Shown here: one piece after another, positions 1 through 10,647 of the stretch | How the letters are laid out: each line of letters starts with the position of its first letter | How positions within the stretch are numbered: position 1 is the first letter of the stretch | Source of the DNA: Noviherbaspirillum galbum | GTDB lineage: Bacteria; Pseudomonadota; Gammaproteobacteria; Burkholderiales; Burkholderiaceae_D | DNA: 64,000 bases | NCBI RefSeq assembly: GCF_010974945.1 | Contig: NZ_JAAIVB010000036.1 | Coordinates: forward strand, 1 to 64,000 | Direction of reading: 5' to 3' | Notes under the pieces: model-generated | What the model was told of the DNA's origin: nothing | What the model saw: the letters and a program-made list of their open reading frames with translations, nothing else | The model's database searches: none | Translations under genes and position numbers: made by a program

Positions 1-119
1 GCCTGGGCCAGGACGGACGGCGCCGCCGCTGCGCCGAGCAGGCCTGCCGCGAGGGCAAGGGTGGCGCGGCGCTGCGAAGGCCGGAAGAAAGGACGCTGGA
101 ATCTCGAAGTTGTCATCAT
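1..119 (-). CDS. surA: Peptidyl-prolyl isomerase SurA, N-terminal fragment
   Basis: Only the first 39 codons are present; the gene runs off the left edge. SurA is a periplasmic chaperone and prolyl isomerase that escorts outer-membrane barrel proteins, LptD among them. The translation starts MMTTSRFQRP and continues with a basic stretch, a hydrophobic Ala/Leu core and an A-Q cleavage-like end, which is a Sec signal peptide. Either of two adjacent ATGs (119 or 116) could start it. The call rests on the signal peptide plus position: in betaproteobacteria lptD is followed directly by surA on the same strand, here 21 bases downstream of the lptD stop. No SurA domain is visible, so the name is inferred from synteny. 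Confidence 0.7.
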   Translation of the reverse strand, partial: MMTTSRFQRPFFRPSQRRATLALAAGLLGAAAAPSVLAQ

Positions 120-140
120 TCAAACTGCAATCAAAGGTTG

Positions 141-2372
141 CTAGCGTGGGCTAGGAGTCGTGGGCTGGTTCACCAGCTGGTAGCCAGGGATGCTGGTGCG
201 CAGGGCTTCCAGCGGGTTGGAACCGAGGCGGGTCAACCCGTTCAGTTCCAGTTGGAAATACAGTGAGGTCGTTGCCTTTTCGGTGGCGGTCGGCGTGCGC
301 TGCGCCACCACGCGGAATACCCAGCAATCCGCCTTGTATTCGAAGCCGGCCAGGCCTTCGGCGACCTTCCGGTCCGGCAGCGAGTAGTTTACACGACCTA
401 CCCCGTACCAGCGGCGCGCAATGGGCCATTGGGCGGACATGTCGACCTGTTCCAGGTTGTTGAGCACGTCGCGCCGGTATTGCAGGTTGAGCACGCTGCG
501 CGGCGCCGGCGACCAGCGCGTGCCGTAGTTGGCCCGGCTCATCTGGTGCGCGGTCTGGCTGTACTGGATGTTGCCTTCCACGCTCAGGGTGTCGGTCAGC
601 TGGCCGTTGGCCGAAAGCAGCAGGTCGGAGCGGCTGTCGTTGCGCGCGGTGCCCAGCGTCACGCGCTGGTCGGTGAAGTAGAAGCGCTGGCCGATGGCGA
701 AGCGCATGCGTTCCGCGCCGTTTTCCTCGATGTAGCGCGAGATGACGGCAGCGGTGAGCTGGTTGGCATCGCTGATGCGGTCGCTGCCGACGAAGCGGTT
801 TTCGCTGAAGAGCTGGGCGAAGCTCAGGTCGGCTTCGGCGGTGTCGAAGAGCGGGAACGCGCTCTGGTCGCGGTAAGGCGTGTAGACGTAGAACAGACGC
901 GGCTCCAGGGTCTGGGTCATGCGCTGCCCGAAGAAGCTGGCGTTGCGCTCGAATATCAGGCCGCTGTCCAGCGAGAAGGTCGGCAGCACGCGCGACAGGC
1001 TGGTCTCGCCGGTGGGCAGGGGGCTGTCGAGCCGGTAGGTGGTGGCGTGCAGCGACACCCGGGGCGTCACGAAATAGCCGGGCTGGATGACCGGGTAGGA
1101 CAGGCGCGGATTGATGACCAGGCGGTTGGCGCGCAGCAGGTCGGGATGCCAGAAGCGCGTCAGTTCCGAGTCGATGTTCCAGTCGAAGCCGTTCACGTCC
1201 TGGCGGCCGGCGTTGATGTTGATCTGCGGCAGGCGGTCGTAGGGCCGCACGATGGGCGCGGCCGGATCCTGCAGCACCTGGTAGTTCGACAGGCGCACTG
1301 TGGTGCTCAGCATGGGGCTGGGCACGTAGTTGAAGTTGAAGTCGCGCAGCAGCAGGCGCTGCGACCCGGCGGTGATGGTGCGCGAGAAGTCGCTCGGGTA
1401 ATCGTCGTCGGACGCGGTGTTGATGTTCCAGTTGTACCAGAGGCCGGGGCCGAGGATGTGCGTGTGCAGCGAGCTCAGCGAGTAGCGCGTGGTGCGGGTC
1501 TGCTGGTCGTTCGGCAGCACCTCGACCCTTGTCTGGCCGTTGTAGCTCTCACCCAGGTAGCGCCCTTCCGCCCCGAGCTGCAGGCCGCGCCGCGCGAACA
1601 GCTTGGGGTACAGCGTCAGGTCGCGGTTGGGCGCGATGTTGACGTAGTACGGCACGGTGACTTCCACGCCGCCCTTGTTGGTGGTGCCGATCGTCGGCGG
1701 CAGGAAGCCGGACTTGCGCGCATCCGACAGCGGAAAGGACAGTGCCGGCGCGCCGAGGATGGGCAGGCCCTTGAAATACACCACCGAGGAGCGGGCGATG
1801 CCTTCGTCGCGCCCGGTGTCGAGGTCGAGCTTGCTGGCCTTGAGGTACCAGTCCGGGTCCGGACCCTCGCAGGTGCTGTAGGTGCCATCGGTGACGGTGG
1901 CCTGTTCCTGCGAATAGAAGTCGATGCGATCCGCCTTGCCCTGGGCATTGTTGCGCTCCAGGCGGTAGGACGGGTTCAGCACGTAGCCCTGGCCGGCGTC
2001 CATGCGCAGCTTGAGTTCGTCGCCGGAATACCGGTCGCCGAAGCGGCGCATGCGCACGTTGCCCTCGGCCTCGACCTCGTCCTCGGGAATGCGGTAGGTC
2101 GCCCGGTCGGCATTGACCGTGGTTGCGCCGCGGATGATCTCGACGTCGCGCTCGAGGATGACTTCGCGGTCAGGACGGCCGGTCATCTGCTCGGCGCTGA
2201 CGTTGGCCGGCGCGTTCTTGTCGTCGGCCACGCCGGGCTGCGGCTGGGCTGGAGGCTGTGGTGCAGGCTGGGGGGATGACTGCGCAAAGGCCGGCGGAAA
2301 AGCCGCCGCCACCGCGAGGGCGATGCAGGTCAGCAAGAATTGCGAAGGTGGAAAGGCGGGAAACCGGTTCAT
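141..2372 (-). CDS. lptD: LPS-assembly protein LptD
   Basis: Outer-membrane beta-barrel that, with LptE, inserts lipopolysaccharide into the outer leaflet. The 743-residue protein has a signal peptide (about residues 1-30), a Pro/Gln-rich linker (31-50), an OstA/LptA-like jellyroll domain (about 60-170) and a long C-terminal barrel with alternating aromatic strands. E. coli LptD has four cysteines forming two disulfides; the mature protein here has one at residue 168 (STCEG) and one at 683 (ADCWVF), so only one long-range disulfide is possible, as in many non-enteric LptDs. It sits directly upstream of surA, diverging from amgK. A TATAAT lies about 45 bases upstream of the start. Length and architecture are normal for the family. 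Confidence 0.95.
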   Translation of the reverse strand: MNRFPAFPPSQFLLTCIALAVAAAFPPAFAQSSPQPAPQPPAQPQPGVADDKNAPANVSAEQMTGRPDREVILERDVEIIRGATTVNADRATYRIPEDEVEAEGNVRMRRFGDRYSGDELKLRMDAGQGYVLNPSYRLERNNAQGKADRIDFYSQEQATVTDGTYSTCEGPDPDWYLKASKLDLDTGRDEGIARSSVVYFKGLPILGAPALSFPLSDARKSGFLPPTIGTTNKGGVEVTVPYYVNIAPNRDLTLYPKLFARRGLQLGAEGRYLGESYNGQTRVEVLPNDQQTRTTRYSLSSLHTHILGPGLWYNWNINTASDDDYPSDFSRTITAGSQRLLLRDFNFNYVPSPMLSTTVRLSNYQVLQDPAAPIVRPYDRLPQININAGRQDVNGFDWNIDSELTRFWHPDLLRANRLVINPRLSYPVIQPGYFVTPRVSLHATTYRLDSPLPTGETSLSRVLPTFSLDSGLIFERNASFFGQRMTQTLEPRLFYVYTPYRDQSAFPLFDTAEADLSFAQLFSENRFVGSDRISDANQLTAAVISRYIEENGAERMRFAIGQRFYFTDQRVTLGTARNDSRSDLLLSANGQLTDTLSVEGNIQYSQTAHQMSRANYGTRWSPAPRSVLNLQYRRDVLNNLEQVDMSAQWPIARRWYGVGRVNYSLPDRKVAEGLAGFEYKADCWVFRVVAQRTPTATEKATTSLYFQLELNGLTRLGSNPLEALRTSIPGYQLVNQPTTPSPR

Positions 2373-2415
2373 GTAAGGCGGGGCTGGCCTGACGCTTTTT
2401 TAGGATGAATCCCTT

Positions 2416-2421
2416 ATTATA
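2416..2421 (-). promoter_or_regulatory. Candidate -10 box for lptD
   Basis: The minus strand reads TATAAT here, 44 bases upstream of the lptD start codon. No good TTGACA-like -35 is visible at 16-18 bases spacing, so this would be an activator-dependent or weak sigma-70 promoter, or a chance match in a locally AT-rich stretch. Confidence 0.3.
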
Positions 2422-2491
2422 TGGGAACTCCGAACCGGTCCCGGTTCTCCATCCGACTCTTTCAACAACGAATCATCGATCCCTGCTTTAC

Positions 2492-3517
2492 ATGTCTTCA
2501 ACACCTTCCCACGATGCGCGCCTGCTGCAGTTGCAGGAATGGCTTTCCGCCCAGGCCGAACCGGCCCTGAACGTCGCCACCATCCGCCCGGCGTCTTCCG
2601 ATGCCAGTTTCCGCCGCTACTTCCGCATCGATGGCGCGGACGGCCAGACCTACATCGCCATGGACGCGCCGCCGCCCCAGGAAGACGTGCGGCCCTTCAT
2701 CCATGTGGCCGAGGTGTTCGGCGCGACCGGCGCCTCGGTGCCGAAGATCCTGGCGCGCGACGTCGAGCGCGGCTACCTGCTGCTGTCCGACCTCGGCAAC
2801 GCCACCTACCTGAACCGGCTCAGCCCCGACACCGCACACAAGCTCTACCTTGACGCCATCGACGCGCTGGTGCTGATCCAGGCCCAGAGCAAGCCCGGCC
2901 TGCTGCCCGAGTACGACCGCGCCCTGCTGCACCGCGAGCTGATGCTGTTCCCGGACTGGTACATCGGCAAGCACTTGGGCGTGACGCTCAGCGACAAGCA
3001 GACGGAGTCGCTCAACAAGGTCTTCGACGCCCTGCTGGCCAACAACCTCGCCCAGCCGCAGGTGTACGTGCACCGCGATTATCATTCGCGCAACCTGATG
3101 GTGCTCGACCAGGGCAACCCCGGCATCCTCGATTTCCAGGACGCGGTCTACGGCCCGATCACCTACGACCTGGTGTCGCTGCTGCGCGACGCCTACATCC
3201 AGTGGGACGAGGAAATGGTGCTGGACTGGGCCATCCGCTACTGGGAACGCGCGCGCCGCGCCGGCCTGCCGGTCAGCCACGACATCGACGGCTTCTACCG
3301 CGACTTCGAGTACATGGGCCTGCAGCGCCACATCAAGGTGCTGGGCATCTTCGCCCGCCTCTACCACCGCGACGGCAAGGACGCCTACCTGAAGGACATG
3401 CCGCTGGTGATGGAATACACCCGCAAGGCCGCCGGCCGCTACAAGGCGCTGGCGCCGCTGATCGTCCTGCTTGACGAACTCGAGAGCAAGGGCGAGTCGG
3501 TCGGCTTCACCTTCTAA
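2492..3517 (+). CDS. amgK: N-acetylmuramate/N-acetylglucosamine kinase AmgK
   Basis: Cytoplasmic anomeric sugar kinase that phosphorylates MurNAc (and GlcNAc) at C1 so that MurU can make UDP-MurNAc directly, bypassing de novo synthesis. The 341-residue protein has the aminoglycoside-phosphotransferase fold: the catalytic-loop motif HRDYHSRN at 194-201 (Asp196 as catalytic base) and the metal-binding ILDFQDA at 212-218. I chose the ATG at 2492 (MSSTPSHDA) because homologues begin near there; an in-frame ATG at 2405 would add 29 residues with no family similarity that I recognise. It is followed by murU about 110 bases later, the usual amgK-murU pairing of Pseudomonas and Burkholderiales. Confidence 0.9.
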   Translation: MSSTPSHDARLLQLQEWLSAQAEPALNVATIRPASSDASFRRYFRIDGADGQTYIAMDAPPPQEDVRPFIHVAEVFGATGASVPKILARDVERGYLLLSDLGNATYLNRLSPDTAHKLYLDAIDALVLIQAQSKPGLLPEYDRALLHRELMLFPDWYIGKHLGVTLSDKQTESLNKVFDALLANNLAQPQVYVHRDYHSRNLMVLDQGNPGILDFQDAVYGPITYDLVSLLRDAYIQWDEEMVLDWAIRYWERARRAGLPVSHDIDGFYRDFEYMGLQRHIKVLGIFARLYHRDGKDAYLKDMPLVMEYTRKAAGRYKALAPLIVLLDELESKGESVGFTF

Positions 3518-3626
3518 ACGTGGGTAAAATACCCTATCCCGATGTTGCGGCGGGGCGGCGGAACACATCCTGTATCCTTCGCCCCGCCGTTCGCCACGAC
3601 ATGGCTCCCAACAGGACGTCACCTCC

Positions 3627-4322
3627 ATGAAAGCGATGATTTTCGCCGCGGGCCGCGGCGAGCGCATGCGTCCCCTGACGGACACTTGCCCCAAGCCCCT
3701 GCTCACGGTACGCGGCCGGCCGCTGATCGTCTGGCACATCCTCAACCTGGTGCGCGCCGGCATCACCGACATCGTCATCAACCACGCCCACCTCGGCCAC
3801 CTGATCGAGCAGGAACTCGGCGACGGCTCCCGCTTCGGCGCGACCCTGCGCTATTCGGCCGAGGGCACGGCGCTGGAAACCGCCGGCGGCGTGGCCAAGG
3901 CACGCCACCTGCTGGGCGAGGAACCGTTTGTCGCCATCGCCGCCGACATCTTCTGCCCGCACTTCGACTACGAGCAGGTCAAGGACGTGCTGAAGGACGA
4001 CGACGTCTGGGGCAACCCGCATCCGCACGACAAGCGCGACGTCGCCTGGCTCTTCCTCGTCAAGAATCCGCAGCACAACCAGAAGGGCGACTTCGCGCTC
4101 AACAGCTTTTCCATCGCCAACGACGGCGATCCCCGCTATACCTTCTCGGGCATCGGCGTGTACCGCATGGAAATCTTCGATGGAATCCAGGCGGGGCAGT
4201 CCGCGCCGATCGCGCCCATCCTGCGCCGCTACGCGGAGCGCGGACAGGTTGGCGGCGAGGTGTTCCGGGGCGACTGGACCGACGTCGGCACGCCGGAACG
4301 GCTGGCGCAATTGAACGCATGA
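3627..4322 (+). CDS. murU: N-acetylmuramate-1-phosphate uridylyltransferase MurU
   Basis: Converts MurNAc-1-phosphate, made by AmgK, and UTP to UDP-MurNAc in peptidoglycan recycling. The 231-residue protein is a nucleotidyltransferase of the NTP_transferase family with the N-terminal signature AAGRGERMRPLT (residues 7-18) followed by CPKPLL, which bind the nucleotide phosphates, and the GTALETAGG segment near residue 85. The stop overlaps the ATGA of a possible upstream pepP start. Cells with this pair can recycle wall sugars in a route that lowers dependence on MurA, the fosfomycin target (known for the family, not shown here). Confidence 0.9.
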   Translation: MKAMIFAAGRGERMRPLTDTCPKPLLTVRGRPLIVWHILNLVRAGITDIVINHAHLGHLIEQELGDGSRFGATLRYSAEGTALETAGGVAKARHLLGEEPFVAIAADIFCPHFDYEQVKDVLKDDDVWGNPHPHDKRDVAWLFLVKNPQHNQKGDFALNSFSIANDGDPRYTFSGIGVYRMEIFDGIQAGQSAPIAPILRRYAERGQVGGEVFRGDWTDVGTPERLAQLNA

Positions 4323-4372
4323 CGGATCGGAATGAAGCGGGCAACCACGACATCAACGAACAGGACAGAGAC

Positions 4373-5707
<1,335 letters not shown>

Positions 5708-5711
5708 ACCG

Positions 5712-6848
5712 ATGACGGTGGACATCGACATCGCAATCTGCGGCGCCGGCCCGGTTGGCCAGGCGCTGGCGCTGCTGCTCGTCAGGCGCGGCGTCGATGG
5801 CGCGCGGATCTTGCTAATTGATGCCAAGCCGCTCGACAAGGCAGCCGCGGATCCGCGTTCGATCGCCCTCTCCCACGGCAGCCGCCAGGTGCTGGAAGAC
5901 ATCCGCGCCTGGCCAATTGCCTGCGCCGCCATCCATGACATCCACGTTTCGCGGCGTGGCCACTTCGGCCGGACGGTGATCGACCGCAACGACTACGGCG
6001 TGCCGGCGCTCGGCTACGTCGCCCGATACGGCGAGCTGGTCGGACGGCTGGACGCCGAGTTGCGCGCGACTTCCGTGGTGTCGTTGCGGCCGGCCACGGT
6101 GACCGGCATCACCGAGCGAGACGACGCCGTGGAACTGCGCTTCGCGGACGGCGGCAGCAAGCTCGCCCGCATCCTGGTACAGGCGGAAGGCGGCGTCTAT
6201 GCCGAGCAGGAGGCCCGCCCCTTGGCGCGCGATTACCGCCAGACCGCGCTGATTGCCCACGTCACCGCAAGCCAGCCGGTGCCGCACCGCGCGTTCGAGC
6301 GCTTCACCGAAGAAGGCCCGCTGGCGCTGCTGCCCGAAGGCGACGGCTACGCCATGGTCTGGTGCGCGCGGCCCGACACGGCCCTGCGTCTGCAATCGCT
6401 GTCCGATACGGAATTTCTCGCTGCCTTGGGCGACACCTTCGGCACGCGCCTTGGCCGTTTTCTCTCCGCTTCGCCGCGCGCGGCGTTTCCGCTGGGGCTC
6501 AACGCCCGCCACGCGGTGGGCGCGCGCACCGTCGCCATCGGCAATGCGGCGCAGACCTTGCATCCCGTGGCGGGGCAAGGGCTCAACCTCGGCTTGCGGG
6601 ATGCGGTCGTGCTGGCGCGGCTGCTGGCGCAGGACTTGTCTTCCGGTGCGCTGGAACGGTTTGCCGCTCAGCGGCAGCGGGATCGCGGCATGACCATCCG
6701 GGTGACGGACGCAATGGCGCGGGTGTTTGCCAGCGCGCCCGATGGGGCGGTGTCGCAGGCCTTGCTGGGGGCGGGGTTGGGGCTGATCGATGTGGTGCGT
6801 CCGGCCAAGCGAGTGCTGGCGGAGCAGATGATGTTTGGGGTGAGGTAG
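5712..6848 (+). CDS. ubiH: UbiH/UbiF-family FAD-dependent ubiquinone-biosynthesis hydroxylase
   Basis: Flavoprotein monooxygenase acting on the ubiquinone ring, probably the C6-position hydroxylase UbiH judging from its place right after pepP. The 378-residue protein has the FAD-binding GAGPVGQALA near residue 10, the SIALSHGSRQ segment, and the second FAD motif IGNAAQTLHPVAGQGLNLGLRD near residue 275. Related paralogues (UbiF, UbiI, VisC) share these motifs, so the exact ring position is inferred from synteny. Translation is probably coupled to pepP, with a 4-base gap. The 3' end is followed by a strong palindrome that may act as a terminator. Confidence 0.85.
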   Translation: MTVDIDIAICGAGPVGQALALLLVRRGVDGARILLIDAKPLDKAAADPRSIALSHGSRQVLEDIRAWPIACAAIHDIHVSRRGHFGRTVIDRNDYGVPALGYVARYGELVGRLDAELRATSVVSLRPATVTGITERDDAVELRFADGGSKLARILVQAEGGVYAEQEARPLARDYRQTALIAHVTASQPVPHRAFERFTEEGPLALLPEGDGYAMVWCARPDTALRLQSLSDTEFLAALGDTFGTRLGRFLSASPRAAFPLGLNARHAVGARTVAIGNAAQTLHPVAGQGLNLGLRDAVVLARLLAQDLSSGALERFAAQRQRDRGMTIRVTDAMARVFASAPDGAVSQALLGAGLGLIDVVRPAKRVLAEQMMFGVR

Positions 6849-6882
6849 GGGGTGGTTGTTGGCGCTGTTTGTCGTTTCCGCG

Positions 6883-6922
6883 TACCCCTGTCATCCCCGC
6901 GCAGGCGGGGATGACAGGGGTA
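6883..6922. repeat. REP-like hairpin, perfect 18-bp arms
   Basis: Arms TACCCCTGTCATCCCCGC (6883-6900) and its exact complement (6905-6922) around a GCAG loop, lying between the convergent ubiH and pntB genes. It belongs to the GTCATNCCCGC...GCGGGNATGAC family seen at several other places in the window. Position suggests a bidirectional transcription block or mRNA 3' stabiliser. Confidence 0.85.
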
Positions 6923-6969
6923 GTCGGTGGTGACAGCCGTGGTCAATGATGACGCGGCCGTCTTCCCCA

Positions 6970-8391
6970 CTACGCCTTCAACGCTCCCAGCACCTCATCC
7001 AGCATCTTCTTCGCATCGCCGAACAACATCCGGTTGTTCTCCTTGTAGAACAGCGGATTGTCCACGCCCGCATAGCCGGAGGCCATCGACCGCTTCATCA
7101 CGATGGAGGTCTTCGCCTTCCACACTTCCAGCACCGGCATGCCGGCGATGGGGCTGGAGGGATCTTCCATCGCCGAGGGGTTCACGATGTCGTTAGCGCC
7201 GATCACCATGGCGACGTCGGCATCTGGGAAGTCCTCGTTGATCTCATCCATTTCCATCACAATGTCGTAAGGCACCTTGGCTTCGGCCAGCAGCACGTTC
7301 ATGTGGCCGGGCATGCGGCCCGCGACGGGGTGAATGGCGAAGCGCACGTTGACGCCCTTTTCGCGCAGCGTCTTGGTGATTTCATACACCGTGTGCTGGG
7401 CCTGGGCGACGGCCATGCCGTAGCCGGGAACGATGATCACGTTCTTCGCGTCGCGCAGCAGTTCGGCGGTTTCCTGGGGCGTCACGGAGACCACTTCGCC
7501 CACCGGTTCGGCGGCGGCGCCGGCCGCGGCCTTGGGCTTGCCGGAATCCGAGCCGAACCCGCCGGCGATCACGCTGATGAAGTTGCGGTTCATCGCGCGG
7601 CACATGATGTAAGACAGGATCGCGCCGCTGGAGCCGACCAGCGCGCCGGTGACGATCAGCAGGTCGTTGGAGAGCATGAAACCGGTCGCGGCCGCGGCCC
7701 AGCCGGAATAGCTGTTGAGCATCGACACCACCACCGGCATGTCGGCGCCGCCGATCGCCATCACCATGTGGATGCCGAACAGCAGGGCAATCACCGTCAT
7801 GATGATGAGCGGCGTCATTCCGGCCTGGATCGTTTCCGCCCGCATGAACTGCACGCCGAAGAAGATCACGATCAGCAGCGCGGCGAGGTTGAGCCAGTGG
7901 CGGCCGGGGAGCAGCAGCGGCTTGCCGCCGATGCGGCCGGACAGCTTGCCGAAGGCGATCAGCGAACCGGAGAAAGTGATCGCGCCGATCAGCACGCCGA
8001 TGTAGATCTCCATTTCGTGGATGGCTTTCTCGGCGCCGTTGAAGCCGGCGGACGATGCCGGGTCGATGTAGCTGGCATAACCGACCAGGGTAGCGGCCAA
8101 GCCGACGAGGCTGTGCATGAGCGCGACCAGTTCCGGCATCTGCGTCATCTGCACGGCGCGCGCGGCGTAGAGGCCGATGGCGCCGCCGACGACCATCGCG
8201 CCGACGATCCAGGGAATGCCGGCCGAGGTCACGTGCGTGCCGAAAATGGTGGCCAGCACGGCGATTGCCATGCCGATCATGCCGTAGAGGTTGCCTCGCC
8301 GGGCGGACTCGGGATGCGCGAGGCCGCCCAGGCTCAGGATGAACAGGATGGTGGCGCCCAGGTAGGCGACGGTGGTGAGACTTTCAGACAT
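6970..8391 (-). CDS. pntB: NAD(P) transhydrogenase subunit beta
   Basis: Inner-membrane subunit of the proton-translocating transhydrogenase that makes NADPH from NADH at the expense of the proton gradient. The 473-residue protein has eight or nine hydrophobic helices over about residues 1-280, an Ala-rich linker, and the soluble NADP-binding domain III with [12 protein letters not shown] (near 345) and the downstream [13 protein letters not shown] motif. It starts 13 bases after the pntA stop, so it is cotranscribed and probably translationally coupled. Length is close to that of E. coli PntB (462). Confidence 0.95.
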   Translation of the reverse strand: MSESLTTVAYLGATILFILSLGGLAHPESARRGNLYGMIGMAIAVLATIFGTHVTSAGIPWIVGAMVVGGAIGLYAARAVQMTQMPELVALMHSLVGLAATLVGYASYIDPASSAGFNGAEKAIHEMEIYIGVLIGAITFSGSLIAFGKLSGRIGGKPLLLPGRHWLNLAALLIVIFFGVQFMRAETIQAGMTPLIIMTVIALLFGIHMVMAIGGADMPVVVSMLNSYSGWAAAATGFMLSNDLLIVTGALVGSSGAILSYIMCRAMNRNFISVIAGGFGSDSGKPKAAAGAAAEPVGEVVSVTPQETAELLRDAKNVIIVPGYGMAVAQAQHTVYEITKTLREKGVNVRFAIHPVAGRMPGHMNVLLAEAKVPYDIVMEMDEINEDFPDADVAMVIGANDIVNPSAMEDPSSPIAGMPVLEVWKAKTSIVMKRSMASGYAGVDNPLFYKENNRMLFGDAKKMLDEVLGALKA

Positions 8392-8404
8392 GCGCGTCCC
8401 CTTC

Positions 8405-9994
8405 TTATTTACGGAACATCGCCAGCATGCGGCGGGTCACGGCGAATCCGCCGAACATGTTGATGGTGGTGAGCACGATGCCGATCACCGCGAGCCAGCG
8501 GATCCAGTCGCCCGGACGCTCGATGCCGCCCGCAATGGGCGGCGCGATCTGCACCAGGGCGCCGATGGCGATGATGCTGGAAATGGCGTTGGTCACGCTC
8601 ATCAGCGGCGTGTGCAGCGACGGTGTGACGTTCCAGACCACCATGTAGCCGACGAAGCAGGCCAGCACGAAGACCGTGAAGTGCCCGAGGAAGGCGGCGG
8701 GCGCGAAGGCGCCGATGACCCAGAACAGGACCGCGGCGACGCCGAACAGGATGGCGGTGCTGGTAGCGGAAGCGGGCGCGCCGCCTCCGCCGTGGCCATG
8801 CGCGCTCTTGGCGGGCGGAGCCACGGCCGGCTTGGCGGGAGCCGCGGCCGGCGCGGCGGACAGCTTGGGCGGCGGCGGCGGCCAGGTGATGTTGCCTTCC
8901 TTGACCACGGTGGCGCCGCGGATGACCTCGTCGTCGAAGTTGACGTTGATGTTGCCGTCCTTGGTCTTGCAGAGTTCCTCCAGCAGGCGCAGCAGGTTGG
9001 TGGCGTAGAGCGTGCTGGACTGCTTGGACAGGCGGCTCGGCAGGTCGGCGTAGCCGATGATGGTGACGCCATGCCTGACCACGACCTTGCCGGGTTCGGT
9101 CAGCTCGCAGTTGCCGCCCTGCTCCGACGCGAGGTCGACGATCACGCTGCCGGGACGCATGGATTGCACCATCTCGGCAGTAATCAGCTTGGGCGCGGGC
9201 TTGCCGGGAATCAGCGCGGTGGTGATGATGATGTCGACTTCGCGGGCCTGCTTGGCGAAGGTATCGCGCTGGGCCTGCTGGAAGCCTTCGCTCATGACCT
9301 TGGCGTAGCCGCCCACGCCCGAGCCCTCTTCCTTGTAGTCCACGGCGACGAACTCGCCGCCCATGGACTTGACCTGGTCTGCCACTTCCGGACGGGTATC
9401 GTTGGCGCGCACGATCGCGCCCAGGCCGGATGCCGCGCCGATGGCGGCCAGGCCGGCGACGCCCGCGCCGATGACGAAGACCTTCGCAGGCGGCACCTTG
9501 CCGGCGGCAGTGATCTGGCCGGTGAAGAAGCGGCCGAAATGATGGGCCGCCTCGATGACGGCGCGGTAGCCGGCAATGTTGGCCATGGAGCTCAGCGCAT
9601 CCATCTTCTGCGCGCGCGACATGCGCGGCACGCTGTCCATCGCCAGCACCGTGGCGCGCTTGGCCGCGAGTGCCTGCATGAGTTCCGGATTCTGCGCCGG
9701 CCAGATGAAGCTCACCAGCGTGCCGCCCTCGCGCATCAGCGCCACTTCTTCCATGCTGGGGCCGCGCACCTTGAAGACGATGTCCGACATGCTCCACAGT
9801 TCGGCGGCGCTGCCGACGACCTGGGCGCCGACGGCGCGATAGGTGTCGTCGGCGAAATTGGCTTCGTCGCCCGCGCCCGACTCGACCGCCACGGTGAAAC
9901 CGAGCTTGATGATCTTTTCGACGACGTCAGGGACGGTTGCAACGCGTTTCTCGCCCGGGAAGGTTTCCCGGGGTATTCCAATCATGAGAGGCAT
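8405..9994 (-). CDS. pntA: NAD(P) transhydrogenase subunit alpha (fused alpha1-alpha2 form)
   Basis: Contains the NAD(H)-binding domain I and the N-terminal membrane segment of domain II in one chain, as in E. coli; some bacteria split these into PntAA and PntAB. The 529-residue protein begins [18 protein letters not shown], has the dinucleotide motif [13 protein letters not shown] near residue 170, a Pro/Ala then His/Gly-rich linker (about 375-415), and four C-terminal helices. An in-frame upstream codon at 10051 would add 19 residues; I prefer 9994 because AAGGG lies 8 bases before it and family alignment starts here. It follows panD on the same strand after 78 bases. Confidence 0.93.
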   Translation of the reverse strand: MPLMIGIPRETFPGEKRVATVPDVVEKIIKLGFTVAVESGAGDEANFADDTYRAVGAQVVGSAAELWSMSDIVFKVRGPSMEEVALMREGGTLVSFIWPAQNPELMQALAAKRATVLAMDSVPRMSRAQKMDALSSMANIAGYRAVIEAAHHFGRFFTGQITAAGKVPPAKVFVIGAGVAGLAAIGAASGLGAIVRANDTRPEVADQVKSMGGEFVAVDYKEEGSGVGGYAKVMSEGFQQAQRDTFAKQAREVDIIITTALIPGKPAPKLITAEMVQSMRPGSVIVDLASEQGGNCELTEPGKVVVRHGVTIIGYADLPSRLSKQSSTLYATNLLRLLEELCKTKDGNINVNFDDEVIRGATVVKEGNITWPPPPPKLSAAPAAAPAKPAVAPPAKSAHGHGGGGAPASATSTAILFGVAAVLFWVIGAFAPAAFLGHFTVFVLACFVGYMVVWNVTPSLHTPLMSVTNAISSIIAIGALVQIAPPIAGGIERPGDWIRWLAVIGIVLTTINMFGGFAVTRRMLAMFRK

Positions 9995-10072
9995 ACGCTT
10001 ACCCTTGCTAAGGAAGATGGTGAAACTGGTCTGGCGAAGCGGGCCGGGCATTCGTCATGGCCGGCCGGGTCT

Positions 10073-10438
10073 TCATCTGTCGTTTTTCATGCCGGTGATC
10101 TGGTTCTTCTCGTCGACGAAGACGATCTTGGGAACGTAGGTTTCGGCATCCGCCTCGCCCATCGGCGCAAAGGTGCAAATGATCAGCAGGTCGCCGAGGT
10201 GGGCCTTGCGGGCGGCCGCGCCGTTGAGGGAAATTTCGCCGCTGCCGCGCTTGCCCTTGATGGCATAGGTGGCAAAGCGCTCGCCATTGTTAATGTTGTA
10301 GAGCTCGATCTTTTCGAATTCCTTGATGTCGGCCGCGTCCAGCAAATTCTGGTCGATGCCGCAGGAACCTTCGTAGTGAAGGTCCGCCTGTGTCACCGTG
10401 ACGCGGTGGATCTTGGATCGAAGCATGACGCGTTGCAT
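10073..10438 (-). CDS. panD: Aspartate 1-decarboxylase precursor
   Basis: Makes beta-alanine for pantothenate and CoA. This pyruvoyl enzyme self-cleaves between Gly24 and Ser25, and the sequence HYEGSCGID places them exactly at 24 and 25; Lys9 and Tyr58-region residues typical of the family are also present. The 121-residue length matches the family (about 126). The start at 10438 has an AGGAG site; the frame stays open upstream to 10621 but that part is not PanD-like. The gene is upstream of pntA on the same strand and may share its transcript, linking CoA precursor and NADPH supply by position only. Confidence 0.95.
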   Translation of the reverse strand: MQRVMLRSKIHRVTVTQADLHYEGSCGIDQNLLDAADIKEFEKIELYNINNGERFATYAIKGKRGSGEISLNGAAARKAHLGDLLIICTFAPMGEADAETYVPKIVFVDEKNQITGMKNDR

Positions 10439-10560
10439 AGTTTCTCCTGTGCCGGCAGCGGGCGGTGCCGTTTGGGGCGGGGAATGCTGCCATATGATTA
10501 ATTGTGGTGCTGATCTTACACGGAAAATAAAAAAAAGAACAACCGTTCGATTTTCCGCGC

Positions 10561-10583
10561 AATGGAGGAAATCCTCCATTTTT
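10561..10583 (+). terminator. Terminator-like hairpin in panD-nudJ spacer
   Basis: AATGGAGGA and TCCTCCATT form a perfect 9-bp stem around AA, followed by a T run. No annotated plus-strand gene ends here, so it either terminates an unannotated short transcript or is coincidental. Confidence 0.5.
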
Positions 10584-10619
10584 CGTTCATTCACTTTTAA
10601 TCGTGCGCAGAACAAGACC

Positions 10620-10647
10620 AAAAAAACCGCATCATGCGGCCGTTTTT
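10620..10647 (+). terminator. Second terminator-like hairpin in panD-nudJ spacer
   Basis: An A run, then CCGCA-TCA-TGCGG, then CCGTTTTT. The stem is short (5 bp, extendable across a bulge by A-T pairs). It lies about 150 bases upstream of nudJ on the same strand. Confidence 0.35.

Noticed and set aside
429-2279. 616-codon open frame antisense to lptD
   Set aside because: Val/Gly/Ala/Arg-rich, no domain, exactly mirrors the codon structure of lptD; long antisense frames are expected in GC-rich genes.
4319-4372. Upstream start for pepP overlapping murU stop
   Set aside because: Adds 18 residues (MTDRNEAGNHD...) not seen in homologues; the ATG at 4373 has a better ribosome site.
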